Under the pieces are notes generated by a model. It had not been told where the DNA came from and searched no databases. It saw only the letters and a program-made list of their open reading frames with translations. A DNA stretch of 64,000 bases. It comes from Egbenema bharatensis. Its GTDB lineage: Bacteria; Cyanobacteriota; Cyanobacteriia; Elainellales; Elainellaceae. Of this stretch, positions 8,639 through 17,047 are shown one piece after another. Made by a program: the position numbers and the translations under genes. Every line of letters begins with the position of its first letter. Within the stretch, counting starts at the first letter, position 1. The stretch covers positions 5,704,001 through 5,768,000 of the forward strand of contig NZ_CP182236.1 in the NCBI RefSeq assembly GCF_048077055.1, written 5' to 3'.

Positions 8639-9073
8639 ATGAACCATTCCGCTCCCATCATCCCAGGGCAGAACGTGCATCAACGCCCCCTCCCAGGGTT
8701 CAATTTTATGAATCAAGCCTATGCTGAATGCTTACCTCTCCCCGTTGAGCAACCTTTGAGATACCTCAAAGACCTGATGCCAGAAGTGTTTCAAAATCGC
8801 TTTCAAGCGGCTGAAACTGCAATTCGCATCTCTCGACTTCAGGCAGAAGTGATCGCGCTCAGGCGGGAACTTGCTACGCTCAAGCAGGAAAAATCTGCTT
8901 TAAGAACCAGGCTAGAAGAAATACAGACACTCAAGCCGCAAGGTCAAGGGATGCAAATTGCAATTGACCATACCAAACGGGTGCAGCAAGTAGCTGAAAT
9001 TGTGCGAACAGATTATTTTAAGCAGTTGCAGGTAGAAGTGGAGAGATTGCGGTATCCCGCTGATGGGTCGTAG
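8639..9073 (+). CDS. Coiled-coil hypothetical protein (144 aa)
   Basis: Not a recognised family. After a Pro-rich start, residues 60-100 (ISRLQAEVIALRRELATLKQ onward) have clear heptad spacing of Leu/Ile and form a probable coiled coil, followed by a second helix rich in Val and charged residues. The start is uncertain: the ATG at 8639 gives 144 aa, and an in-frame ATG at 8708 gives 121 aa. Neither has a strong ribosome binding site. It lies 117 bp before the MinD-like gene on the same strand, so it could be an adaptor or regulator of that ATPase. Confidence 0.5.
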   Translation: MNHSAPIIPGQNVHQRPLPGFNFMNQAYAECLPLPVEQPLRYLKDLMPEVFQNRFQAAETAIRISRLQAEVIALRRELATLKQEKSALRTRLEEIQTLKPQGQGMQIAIDHTKRVQQVAEIVRTDYFKQLQVEVERLRYPADGS

Positions 9074-9190
9074 GTGTCTATCCGAATCGCTGGAGTTTTT
9101 CGGATCCAAAACTCCTGAAACGGTTTTTAGATAGGTTCCAAGTAACGATGCATCAGTATGAACTGTGATGAATGATTGAGGAATACAGTG

Positions 9191-9943
9191 ATGCCTAAAG
9201 TAATTGCAATTCATTCCTACCGGGGTGGAACGGGTAAATCAAATTTAACGGCAAACTTAGCAACGACGATCGCCCTTCAGGGGAAACGAGTGGCCATAGT
9301 CGATACAGATCTTCAGTCTCCTGGTATTCACACACTCTTTGGGATTGATGAGCGATCGGTTCATAGAACGTTGAATGATTACTTATGGAATCGTAGCCCG
9401 ATTCAGGATACAGCCTATGATGTGAGTCCTCAATTAGGCATTGAAACAGGACGACTGTTTTTAGTCCCTGCCAGTGTCAATGCTGAAGAAATTGCTCGTA
9501 TTCTCAGTGAAGGCTATAATGTGAGTTTGTTGAATGACGGATTTCAGCAGTTAATTAAACAATTAGAGTTAGATTATTTATTCATCGACACCCATCCAGG
9601 ATTAAGTCGAGAAACGTTACTATCGATCGCCATTTCTAATTTACTGATCCTGATTCTCCGTCCCGATCAGCAAGACTTTCAGGGAACCGCAGTGACGATT
9701 GATGTGGCCCGTCAGCTTCGAGTCCGCCAAATCTCTCTCGTGATTAACAAAGTTCTCAATAAGCTCGATCGGGCTGCACTACAGCAGCAAGTTGAGGCGA
9801 CCTATCAAAGCAATGTCGCTGGGATCTTTCCTTTGACTGAGGAGATGATTGAATTAGGAAGCAGCGGTTTATTTTGTCTGCACCATGCAAACCATCCCTT
9901 CACCCAAACTTTGAATCAGGTTGCCACTCAAATTGTAAATTAA
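9191..9943 (+). CDS. MinD/ParA-family ATPase (250 aa)
   Basis: A deviant Walker A ATPase. Residues 10-17 read YRGGTGKS, the A' motif DTDLQSPG is near 39-46, and Walker B DYLFIDTHPG is near 131-140. MinD/ParA proteins normally have Lys at the start of the motif (KGGxGKT), and that signature lysine, which reaches across the dimer, is Arg here. The C-terminus has no obvious membrane-targeting helix of the MinD type, and there is no minC or minE nearby, so it is not the cell-division MinD. The ATG at 9191 has GAGGA at a spacing of 8. It lies between a coiled-coil protein and an HTH-AAA protein, suggesting a signalling or positioning role. Confidence 0.85.
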   Translation: MPKVIAIHSYRGGTGKSNLTANLATTIALQGKRVAIVDTDLQSPGIHTLFGIDERSVHRTLNDYLWNRSPIQDTAYDVSPQLGIETGRLFLVPASVNAEEIARILSEGYNVSLLNDGFQQLIKQLELDYLFIDTHPGLSRETLLSIAISNLLILILRPDQQDFQGTAVTIDVARQLRVRQISLVINKVLNKLDRAALQQQVEATYQSNVAGIFPLTEEMIELGSSGLFCLHHANHPFTQTLNQVATQIVN

Positions 9944-9982
9944 ATTCCAAATGTCATATCCTCTAATAGCGGATCCCCCTGG

Positions 9983-10128
9983 TTGACTGACAAAACTTCT
10001 CAGTCAAGACCCTGAAAGCCCTTACCCTAGCCCTCTCCCGATGGGAGAGGGAACTGGAAAAGTGAATTGCTCCCCTCTCTCAAAGGGCGAGGGGTTGGGG
10101 GTGAGGGCACACAACTTTTGTCAGTCAA
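9983..10128. mobile_element. MITE-like palindromic element with terminal inverted repeats
   Basis: 146 bp with terminal inverted repeats TTGACTGACAAAACTT and its near-complement at the right end (one mismatch in 16). Inside are CCCTCTCCC-gat-GGGAGAGGG and a G-rich half (GGGCGAGGGGTTGGGGGT). The flanks AGCGGATCCCC (9968-9978) and AGCGTATCCCC (10131-10141) look like a slightly decayed target duplication. There is no coding capacity. A related element is at 36213-36336. Confidence 0.6.
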
Positions 10129-10200
10129 TCAGCGTATCCCCAGCCAAAACCTACTGATGATTAAATCAACAATTAGACTTTGCAACAGAATTGAAAAACG

Positions 10201-11661
10201 ATGAATTTTACTTTACCTATAGAAACGCAAGAACCTATGTCAAATAACATTAGCGAACACCTGATCCCATTTGATATTGCCTTGAAGGTTGCGGATCAGG
10301 GAGTTCTGAAAAAACATGGTAGACATCTGAAAAACATCGAAATTGCCATCCTTCAGGGTGCATGGCAGGGAAGAACCTATGACCAAATCGCTGAAGCCCA
10401 GGGATACACTCCGGAATATATTAAGCATGATGTTGGCCCTAAATTATGGCAGCTTTTATCGACTAGCTTTGAGCAGAAAGTCAGCAAGTCCAACCTGATC
10501 GCAGTCATCACCCAGCAAGCTGCGATCGACGATCGATTTCAGCCGTTGTCCGACCAACCATTCCAAGCAACCACAGCCCTGCATCCCCAAACCAGCAATG
10601 CTTCTCCCTCCGAAATAGAAGAGTGTGTGGGTCTGGTTCCTCTGGGGTCTGCCTTCTACGTAGAACGTCCGCCCGTCGAATCCCGTTGTTATGAAGAAGT
10701 CCACAAAACAGGAGCACTGATTCGGATTAAAGCACCTCGCCAAATGGGTAAAACCTCCCTCATGGTCAGGATTCTGGAACAGGCAAAACAACAGCGTGAT
10801 TCAGATGCGCCAACGGTACATACAGTCGCTCTCAGCTTACAACGGGCGGACAAGGCTATCTTTGCTGATCTAGATAAATTTTTGCGCTGGTTCTGTGCTG
10901 CCATTACCCGCAAACTTCAGCTTTCCCACCGAGTCGATGAATTTTGGAGTGAAACCTTCGGCAGTAAGGGCAATTGCACCGCCTATTTTGAAGACTGTAT
11001 TCTATCTGAAATCAATAGTCCGCTCGTGATTGGACTTGATCAAGTGGATCAGGTTTTTCTTCATCCTGAAATTGCCGATGATTTTTTCACCCTGCTGCGA
11101 TCCTGGTACGAAGAAGCCGCCTACGGTGAAAGTGGGAATCCCCTCTGGCAAAACCTTAAACTGATCATTGTTCATTCCACTGAAGTTTATATTCCACTGG
11201 ATATCAACAAATCTCCTTTTAATGTAGGACTGGCGATCGACCTGCGAGAATTCACCCTATCTCAATCTCAGGAATTGTCCCAGCGCTATGGCTTGAAGTT
11301 CACTGAATCTGAATTATCTCAATTAATGGCTTTGATTGGTGGCCATCCCTATTTAATCCAGCAAGCCTTTTATCATTTAGCGCGTCAAGATTTAACCCTG
11401 ACCGAACTCCTACAAACGGCTGCAACTGATGCTGGCATTTACCATAAGCATTTGCACCGCCACCTCCGCCATCTTCAGGAACATCCTGTCCTGGCCAAAG
11501 CCTTTGATCAAGTCCTCCAAGCGTCCGAACCCGTGGAATTAGAGCAGCTTTTAGCCTTTAAACTCCATAGCCTGGGTTTAGTGACGCTTCACGCCAATCA
11601 GGTCATGCCTGGCTGTGAACTGTACCGACACTACTTTAGCGATCGCAAAATCAATCCATGA
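10201..11661 (+). CDS. VMAP-type HTH plus AAA-like ATPase (486 aa)
   Basis: Residues 20-100 form a helical module (HLKNIEIAILQGAWQGRTYD, then QIAEAQGYTPEYIKHDVGP) matching the N-terminal HTH domain of vWA-MoxR-associated proteins. An AAA_35-like ATPase follows: P-loop APRQMGKTS at 178-186, Walker B LVIGLDQVD at 275-283, and GGHPYLIQQAFYHLA near 380. Such proteins are the sensor/switch component of cyanobacterial conflict or signalling systems and usually sit beside vWA and MoxR genes, neither of which is seen here. It ends in a short winged-helix-like tail with no fused peptidase or effector. The start could also be the ATG at 10237; neither has a clear ribosome binding site. Confidence 0.78.
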   Translation: MNFTLPIETQEPMSNNISEHLIPFDIALKVADQGVLKKHGRHLKNIEIAILQGAWQGRTYDQIAEAQGYTPEYIKHDVGPKLWQLLSTSFEQKVSKSNLIAVITQQAAIDDRFQPLSDQPFQATTALHPQTSNASPSEIEECVGLVPLGSAFYVERPPVESRCYEEVHKTGALIRIKAPRQMGKTSLMVRILEQAKQQRDSDAPTVHTVALSLQRADKAIFADLDKFLRWFCAAITRKLQLSHRVDEFWSETFGSKGNCTAYFEDCILSEINSPLVIGLDQVDQVFLHPEIADDFFTLLRSWYEEAAYGESGNPLWQNLKLIIVHSTEVYIPLDINKSPFNVGLAIDLREFTLSQSQELSQRYGLKFTESELSQLMALIGGHPYLIQQAFYHLARQDLTLTELLQTAATDAGIYHKHLHRHLRHLQEHPVLAKAFDQVLQASEPVELEQLLAFKLHSLGLVTLHANQVMPGCELYRHYFSDRKINP

Positions 11662-11802
11662 AAAGCCAATCAATCAACTGCGTCAGTTCTCTATCGGAAG
11701 ATCGATTCTGAAAATCCACCCGAATTGGGATTTGCAGCATCTGTCCCTTTGCTAATTTGATCATCATCACAATCCACAAGTAGAGAATGATCAAGTTCAT
11801 TT

Positions 11803-12531
11803 ATGGATAAGCAAGTGCTGGGAGCCAATGATGCACCGCATGATGATGGCAACTCGTATCTCCGGGGCATGGCACAACTGAAGTCTGGTTCGCCGGATGA
11901 TGCGATCGTCAGTTTCGATCGAGCCTTAGAAGGTGGAAATAGTGATGGTTTATATCGCTTATATCAAGTTTGGTATGGCAAAGGCGAGGCACTGGCACAG
12001 CTTGAACGCTACGAGGATGCGATCGCCTGCTATCAACAAGCTCTGAATGAATATTCAAATGATCCCGAAATCTGGACTTCCTATGGTAAAGCCCTGGGCG
12101 CATTAGCTCGATACCGAGAAGCCATTACCAGCTATGAAACAGGTTTAACTTTGCAACGACAAGCAGGCGATCGGCAGGGAGAAGCCAGAACGCTCATGGC
12201 TTTAAATATGCTCTATCCCCTGGATGGCAGAATGCGAGAAAGTGCCGAAGCCTTCCAGCAAATGACGGAGATTCTCAACCAACTGGAGATACAGTCCGAT
12301 GATCCCTATCGGATGTCCATCATGGGCGGTGTTGCCCTGCCCAATCAGCAACTCCACTTCCTGATGCACTGGATCAGACAGCTCAACCGGAGTTCAATTC
12401 AAGTCCAGGTGCGATCGATCCTGCTGCGGATCAGTTGGTTCATGTTCTTTGGATTTTCCCTGGCATTGATCCTGATTTCCACCCTCTGGTGGTCAAAGCG
12501 GCGCACTTCCAGTCAGTCCAGTCCAGCCTGA
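11803..12531 (+). CDS. TPR protein with C-terminal membrane anchor (242 aa)
   Basis: At least three tetratricopeptide repeats are readable: YLRGMAQLKSGSPDDAIVSF, GKGEALAQLERYEDAIACYQ and YGKALGALARYREAITSYE. They are followed by a helical linker and one membrane segment near residues 208-227 (FMFFGFSLALILISTLWW), then a short basic tail. This predicts a cytoplasmic protein-interaction scaffold anchored by its C-terminus. It follows the HTH-AAA gene by 141 bp on the same strand and may belong to the same transcription unit. Partners are unknown. Confidence 0.75.
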   Translation: MDKQVLGANDAPHDDGNSYLRGMAQLKSGSPDDAIVSFDRALEGGNSDGLYRLYQVWYGKGEALAQLERYEDAIACYQQALNEYSNDPEIWTSYGKALGALARYREAITSYETGLTLQRQAGDRQGEARTLMALNMLYPLDGRMRESAEAFQQMTEILNQLEIQSDDPYRMSIMGGVALPNQQLHFLMHWIRQLNRSSIQVQVRSILLRISWFMFFGFSLALILISTLWWSKRRTSSQSSPA

Positions 12532-12613
12532 ATGTTCAACTGGCAGCCTGGAAAGGGGGTTTGTTATCTTCACAAAGGGACTCCCTTTTCTTACCCAGCT
12601 AACCAGCTAACCT

Positions 12614-13522
12614 ATGAACATTCTTGAGGCACATCATCTACAAAAAACCTATCGCACTCAAGGAAAGCCGATCGTCGCGGTCAAAAACGTTTCCCTGAGC
12701 ATTGCGCCCAACCAGGTACTCGCATTTTTGGGGCCCAATGGCGCGGGTAAAACCACAACCATCAAAATGATTGCCGGACTCATTCTGCCCGACAATGGCT
12801 CCGTGCGGATCGTCGGCCATGATCCCTTCCGGGAACCCAAAACCCTGGGGCAGCTCGGCGCAGTCCTGGAAGGTAATCGCAACCTTTACTGGCGGCTTAC
12901 CCCCGAAGAAAACCTGGAATATTTTGGCGTATTACGCGGCTTAAGTCAGCGGGTCGCCCGTCAGCGCACCCATACTCTCCTGGAACGATTTGGCTTAGCT
13001 GAAAAACGCCGCAAAACCGTTCAAACCTTGTCGCGCGGGATGCAGCAAAAACTGGCAATCGCCGTTGCTCTGATCCACGATCCTCCCCTCCTGCTCCTGG
13101 ATGAACCCACCCTTGGACTCGACGTAGAAGCCACCGAAAGCGTCAAACGTCTCGTGCGGGAAATTGCCGCCGAAGGCCGCGCTATTCTGCTCACCACCCA
13201 CCAACTCAACATCGCGGAGGAACTCTCCGATCGCGTTGCCATCATCCACCAGGGCGAAATCCTGCTCGAAGAACCCACCCCTGATCTAATTCAGCAATTT
13301 TCTGGCAGTACTTACCTGATCGAACTGGAACAGGAACTAGACAGCGATCGAATCAGCAAAATCGCTGCACTGGGCAGCACCATAACCGCCAACACCATTC
13401 AGATTCCCAATGCCGACACCCTCTACCCGATCATGGCGATCCTCAACCCCCTGCCGATCCACCGCATTGAACGAGAGCAGGCAAACCTCACCGACATTTT
13501 TCTCAAGGTGATTCAACAGTAA
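12614..13522 (+). CDS. ABC transporter ATP-binding protein (302 aa), ABC-2 export type
   Basis: Complete nucleotide-binding subunit: Walker A GPNGAGKT at 40-47, signature LSRGMQQ at 139-145, Walker B LLLLDEP at 158-164, D-loop GLD and switch His (TTHQ) near 197. The long C-terminal region after residue 225 is typical of ATPases paired with ABC-2 permeases (CcmA/DrrA type). It would energise export by the permease encoded about 150 bp downstream. The intervening gap is filled by dispersed repeats, so co-transcription would pass through them. The substrate is unknown. Confidence 0.92.
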   Translation: MNILEAHHLQKTYRTQGKPIVAVKNVSLSIAPNQVLAFLGPNGAGKTTTIKMIAGLILPDNGSVRIVGHDPFREPKTLGQLGAVLEGNRNLYWRLTPEENLEYFGVLRGLSQRVARQRTHTLLERFGLAEKRRKTVQTLSRGMQQKLAIAVALIHDPPLLLLDEPTLGLDVEATESVKRLVREIAAEGRAILLTTHQLNIAEELSDRVAIIHQGEILLEEPTPDLIQQFSGSTYLIELEQELDSDRISKIAALGSTITANTIQIPNADTLYPIMAILNPLPIHRIEREQANLTDIFLKVIQQ

Positions 13523-13541
13523 CGGCAAAGGCGATCTTTCA

Positions 13542-13675
13542 CTGGCAGGCAAGATGCCTGCGCTACGTAGGGGTGCGATGTGAACGCGAACTGTTCCTTC
13601 CATCCCGAATCCCGTGCGGGCGATTCGAGAATCGCCCCTACCCACTCCCTACTCCCCACTCCCCATTCCCCCTCC
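13542..13675. repeat. Composite repeat block between ABC genes
   Basis: Contains one copy of the GGCAGGCAAGATGCC...GCGCTACG palindrome (13542-13568), one copy of a CCCGTGCGGGCGATTCG...CGCCCCTAC element (about 13607-13641), and a run of ACTCCC-type short repeats (13640-13672) that ends four bases before the permease start codon. Confidence 0.75.
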
Positions 13676-14446
13676 ATGTCCCTCTTCCTTGCCGAACTCA
13701 AACGCAGTTGGATCCAATCCATCCGCTATGCCTCCGAAATCCTGGCAGGCGTGATTGGTACTACCGTCATCTTCTACGGACTCTTTCTCAGTACTCGCTA
13801 TATTGCTGGATCAGGATTTCAGTTTGGCGATCGACTGGATGCGATCGTCATTGGTTATGTACTCTGGTCCCTGATGCTCTTTATTCTGGGTGACATTGCC
13901 GGTGGACTCCAGCAAGAAGCCCGTACGGGAACCCTGGAGCAACTTTTTCTCTCTCCTTACCCTGCGTCCACCGTCTTTCTGATGCGGGCCGCCTCCAGTT
14001 TGCTGATTAACTTACTGATCAACCTCAGCATTTTGTTCATCATCATCGCCTTTACGGGCAGCCAGATCGCCTTTCCCCCCACCCTCTTTCCACCCCTGAT
14101 CGCTGTTCTGATGGGAGCCTACGGCATTTCCTTTGCGATGGGATCCCTGGCCCTATTGCTCAAACAAGTCCAGCAGCTTCTCAGCATCTTTCAGTTTGCC
14201 CTGCTGTTTTTATTTACAGCCCCCGTCGAAACCTGGACAGGCACCGCCAGAATCCTCGGCTGGTTAGCCCCTATGGCTCCGGGAGCGGGCTTACTGCGCG
14301 ATGTCATGGCCCGAGGAGTCAGCCTGGACGGACTGAACCTGGTAATTGCCCTGCTGAATGGATTGATTTACCTGAGTTTGGGCTTACTTTTATTTCGTTT
14401 TGCTGAAAGGGAAACAAAACGTAGAGGCAAATTAGGGGGATATTAA
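13676..14446 (+). CDS. ABC-2 family transporter permease (256 aa)
   Basis: An integral membrane protein with about six hydrophobic segments: VIGTTVIFYGLFLSTRYI, IVIGYVLWSLMLFILGDIAG, LINLLINLSILFIIIAF, a fourth near 130-160, LLSIFQFALLFLFTAPV, and a final segment near the C-terminus. The EARTGTLEQLFLSP stretch after the second helix is the conserved cytoplasmic loop of ABC-2 permeases that contacts the ATPase. It pairs with the upstream ATP-binding gene. I use the ATG at 13676 because the longer frame upstream runs through repeat DNA and would add non-homologous residues. No Shine-Dalgarno sequence is visible; the repeat occupies its place. Confidence 0.85.
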   Translation: MSLFLAELKRSWIQSIRYASEILAGVIGTTVIFYGLFLSTRYIAGSGFQFGDRLDAIVIGYVLWSLMLFILGDIAGGLQQEARTGTLEQLFLSPYPASTVFLMRAASSLLINLLINLSILFIIIAFTGSQIAFPPTLFPPLIAVLMGAYGISFAMGSLALLLKQVQQLLSIFQFALLFLFTAPVETWTGTARILGWLAPMAPGAGLLRDVMARGVSLDGLNLVIALLNGLIYLSLGLLLFRFAERETKRRGKLGGY

Positions 14447-14550
14447 ATAAAGATCTCTGATCAGTAAAGTAGAGAGGCTCAACGATCGACCCAACAAACA
14501 GGGTAAATTGACTTCGTGTTCCTGAGGAATGCAAATTGAATAATCCGAAA

Positions 14551-14585
14551 CTCTTGTGGGGTGGGCATCTTGCCCGCCCAGTTCA
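14551..14585. repeat. Dispersed GGGTGGGCATCTTGCCC palindromic repeat
   Basis: One copy of the window's most frequent dispersed repeat: CTTGTGG, then GGTGGGCATCTTGCCCGCCC, then CAGTTCAA. The core GGGC-ATCTT-GCCC can form a hairpin. Other copies are at 20476-20620, 25547, 26359, 32877, 36359 (inverted), 45919-46050, 46500 and 50582 (inverted). Confidence 0.85.
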
Positions 14586-14739
14586 ACAAGCAGAACGGTA
14601 AACGGTGTTTAACCTCCTACCCTCCGCCCCCTGTGTCCTCAGCGTATCGTCACCCGAAAAGCCCATCGTTCGTGGGACTCGTTCGCCTCTTGCTCAAACC
14701 CTCACCCTTGTCAGTATCCATCCCCTGGACAGATCATCC

Positions 14740-16077
14740 ATGAACCAAGCTCCGAAAAAAGCTTCAACCCTTGCAGCACTCAGCTCGATCGCCCTTTTGA
14801 TCACCCTGTTCAGCTCAATTGCTCCCCTGCAAACACCCCGATCGATCGCCCAGGAAATTGACCCCGACATCGCCCCCGAAGAGATTCCCGACCAAATTCT
14901 GCCCCCCCAACCCGTCCCTCCCCTTTCCGAAGTTCAGCGGAATGCCGTCAAAGAAATCATTCGGGAAGAACTGCAAACCAGCAACGAAATCAGCGATCGG
15001 GTGCAGAATACCGTTAACCAAACCTTTGGCTGGACAATTACCCTGATTAACTTTCTCACGGCCGTCCTGATTGCCTTTCCCATCGGCGTTGGAGTCATCT
15101 TCTGGATGCTTCAGCAAAGTATTACCGCCAAATTAGAGGAGCAAATTAGGGCAAAAATTGAGCGAGAAGTCAAAAAAGGCTTACAAGAGCAGGTTGGCTC
15201 AGAATTAGAAAAACAAATCAGTGGCTTTAAGCAGGAACTTGTCCATCAGAAAGCCCAGCTTCAGCTCGAATTTGTTGCCGTCCAGCGAGAGAAAGATCGA
15301 GTCATCAGCAGAATTTCGCAGGTGCTTGCCGAACGCGATCGAACCCTGGAGGAACTCGCCCTTTCAGAAAAGGAAATTTCCCCGGAAATGCAAGCCAAAA
15401 TCCAGGAACTCACCCATCAGCTAGAAGCATTAAAAGCCAGCAATCCCAACCTGTACCTTACCGCAGAAGATTATCTCAACCAGGGAGATGCCTTACAGTT
15501 TGAACAGCGTTACAGTGAAGCGATCGAATCCTACGAGCAAGCTCTCTCCCTGCAACCCGATCTGGGCATTGCCTGGGCTAAAAAAGCCATGGCCCTGAAA
15601 CGATCGCATCAGTATAGTGCTGCTCTGGAAGCTAATGAACGGGCATTGCAGATTGACCCAAACCTGCAAGCTGGATGGTTAGGCAAAGCTTACGCCCTGC
15701 TGAATCTCAAACAATATGAAGCTGCACTCTTGTCCTTCGAGCGCGCCATTCAACTTAATCCAGAATCTTCTGCCTGGCGATGGTATGGCTATACCCAAAC
15801 CAAATTGGAAAAATATGAAGATGCCCTCAAAAGTTTAGATAAAGCGATCGAACTTCATCCTGACCACGGACGATCCTACTACTGCAAAGCCTACTTTCAC
15901 CTGACCCAAAATCAGCCCGAGCAAGCCTTCCGCAACCTGAAACAAGCGATCGAACTTCACCCCCAACACCTCGAAGACCTCAAAACCGATCCCGACTTTG
16001 AATCCATCCGCACAGACGACTACTTCAAGCCTCTGTTTGAGTCGATCGAACCCGACACTTCCCTCCCCGACGCTTGA
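14740..16077 (+). CDS. TPR protein with signal-like N-terminus, membrane helix and coiled coil (445 aa)
   Basis: Starts at the ATG at 14740. The first 40 residues look like a signal peptide or anchor (LAALSSIALLITLFSSIAP), followed by a Pro/acid-rich linker. A second hydrophobic helix (TLINFLTAVLIAFPIGVGVI) is near residue 105-125. A long charged coiled coil (about 135-240) leads into five or six TPRs from about 255 to the C-terminus (GDALQFEQRYSEAIESYEQA, KAYALLNLKQYEAALLSFER and others). The last two carry the HPxH/HPQ variants. It is likely a membrane-bound scaffold; partners are unknown. An upstream in-frame extension was rejected because it is repeat-derived. Confidence 0.8.
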   Translation: MNQAPKKASTLAALSSIALLITLFSSIAPLQTPRSIAQEIDPDIAPEEIPDQILPPQPVPPLSEVQRNAVKEIIREELQTSNEISDRVQNTVNQTFGWTITLINFLTAVLIAFPIGVGVIFWMLQQSITAKLEEQIRAKIEREVKKGLQEQVGSELEKQISGFKQELVHQKAQLQLEFVAVQREKDRVISRISQVLAERDRTLEELALSEKEISPEMQAKIQELTHQLEALKASNPNLYLTAEDYLNQGDALQFEQRYSEAIESYEQALSLQPDLGIAWAKKAMALKRSHQYSAALEANERALQIDPNLQAGWLGKAYALLNLKQYEAALLSFERAIQLNPESSAWRWYGYTQTKLEKYEDALKSLDKAIELHPDHGRSYYCKAYFHLTQNQPEQAFRNLKQAIELHPQHLEDLKTDPDFESIRTDDYFKPLFESIEPDTSLPDA

Positions 16078-16091
16078 TCCCTGAGCGGTTC

Positions 16092-16228
16092 CAGTGGCAG
16101 GCAAGACTTCGGCGTGAAGCTCAGTCGAACGCTGCCTGCGCTACGGTAATTAATACGGTAATTAATTTCGACTCCCCACTCCTCTCTCCCGACTCCCCAC
16201 TCCTCTCTCCTCTCTCCTCTCTCCCCTA
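16092..16228. repeat. Dispersed repeat plus ACTCCTC short tandem repeats
   Basis: 16092-16146 is a copy of the longer form of the GGCAGGCAAG...GCCTGCGCTACGG element (with GACTTCGGCGTGAAGCTCAG in its arm). It is followed by imperfect ACTCCCC/ACTCCTC/TCTCTCC heptamer-like repeats up to the 3' end of the next, leftward gene. Confidence 0.8.
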
Positions 16229-16573
16229 AACCCCTACCTCCCGATCGAACCGCAGCATCTCCAGACTCCGATCGCCATACACGCCCTCAATCTGCTGACG
16301 GCAACATTCGATCGCAAAATCGTTCAACTCCTCCGGTTCTACGCCGTAAAGATCCTGAAACACCTCTGCCTCCACCCGGCAAAAGCGAGGGCGATCGGCA
16401 TAGATCTGACATTCCCGCGACTCATGGTCATAGTGAACGCACCAGCCATCTTCCCCCACCAAACTGAGGTAAAGGGCCAACTCCTCCGGTTCCAGATACT
16501 GATCCAAATCCGGGCGATCGCCTGGATCTAAATGACAACAAGCCCCACATTTCGTACACTGCCAACGTCCCAT
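16226..16573 (-). CDS. YkgJ-like zinc/iron-chelating cysteine-cluster protein (115 aa)
   Basis: The N-terminus reads WQCTKCGACC, with Cys at 6, 9, 12 and 13. Further conserved Cys are in GWCVHYD, ECQIYADRPRFCR and IECC. This is the eight-cysteine pattern of the CxxCxxCC (YkgJ/DUF3641) cluster family, presumed to bind zinc or an Fe-S centre; biochemical role is unknown. The ATG at 16571-16573 is favoured over a TTG two codons earlier because AAGG lies 10 bases upstream. A short tandem repeat array (16637-16686) sits just upstream. Confidence 0.85.
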   Translation of the reverse strand: MGRWQCTKCGACCHLDPGDRPDLDQYLEPEELALYLSLVGEDGWCVHYDHESRECQIYADRPRFCRVEAEVFQDLYGVEPEELNDFAIECCRQQIEGVYGDRSLEMLRFDREVGV

Positions 16574-16636
16574 AATCAACGCACCTTCTCTCTCTAACCC
16601 ATTCCCAATTTTTATTCACCCCTCCCTCCTCCCTCC

Positions 16637-16686
16637 TGACTCCCAACTCCCGACTCCCAACTCCCAACTCCCAACTCCCGACTCCT
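16637..16686. repeat. Heptanucleotide tandem repeats (ACTCCCG/ACTCCCA)
   Basis: About seven consecutive 7-bp units of the form GACTCCC/AACTCCC. They resemble the STRR (short tandemly repeated repetitive) sequences known from filamentous cyanobacteria. Intergenic, between the cysteine-cluster gene and psb30. Confidence 0.85.
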
Positions 16687-16810
16687 CACCAATTCCTGTA
16701 ATAACACCTGAAAACCATAGACCGCTTGCAGGTAAAATATGAATCAGACATTCATTGTCGAAACACCCCGTAACAACACTTAGTAAAAATTGGGCTAATT
16801 GGGAGGAAAA

Positions 16811-16942
16811 ATGGATTTTCTAACAAGTTTGGTTGGTGGAATCAACTGGGAAGTCATTGCACAGCTTACAATGTTAGGCTTAATCGTAGTTGCTGGCCCT
16901 GCCGTCATTTTCGTCCTGGCTTTTCGCGGTGGCGACCTGTAA
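16811..16942 (+). CDS. psb30: Photosystem II reaction centre protein Psb30 (Ycf12), 43 aa
   Basis: Translation gives 43 residues: a short N-terminal extension (MDFLTSLVGG), then INWEVIAQLTMLGLIVVAGP and a second half of the single membrane helix ending in RGGDL. The NWEVIAQL...GLIVVAGP core and the terminal (R/K)GG(D/N)L match Psb30/Ycf12, a one-helix subunit at the edge of photosystem II that helps stabilise the complex under high light. GGAGG lies four bases before the ATG. It stands alone and is followed by a good terminator-like hairpin at 16999-17047, so it is probably monocistronic. Confidence 0.93.
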   Translation: MDFLTSLVGGINWEVIAQLTMLGLIVVAGPAVIFVLAFRGGDL

Positions 16943-16998
16943 GGCTGAGTCTCAGAAATTGAGCCATAACTTACAGAAAGAATCTATCGGAACCTTGA

Positions 16999-17047
16999 GG
17001 GGAGGGTGTAAGGGTCAGTGAGTGCTGCTACACCTTCCCTTTGTTTA
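16999..17047 (+). terminator. Probable rho-independent terminator after psb30
   Basis: GGGAGGGTGTA (17000-17010) pairs with TACACCTTCCC (17029-17039), an 11-bp stem with one G-U pair, followed by a T-rich TTTGTTT tail. It lies 57 bases downstream of the psb30 stop codon. Confidence 0.65.

Noticed and set aside
8452..8727. Open frame of 91 codons between the FMN-binding and coiled-coil genes
   Set aside because: Overlaps the coiled-coil gene in another frame, spans the TGATC cluster and shows no family features.
9191..9943. Cell-division protein MinD
   Set aside because: No minC/minE nearby, the signature lysine is replaced, and no amphipathic C-terminal helix is seen.
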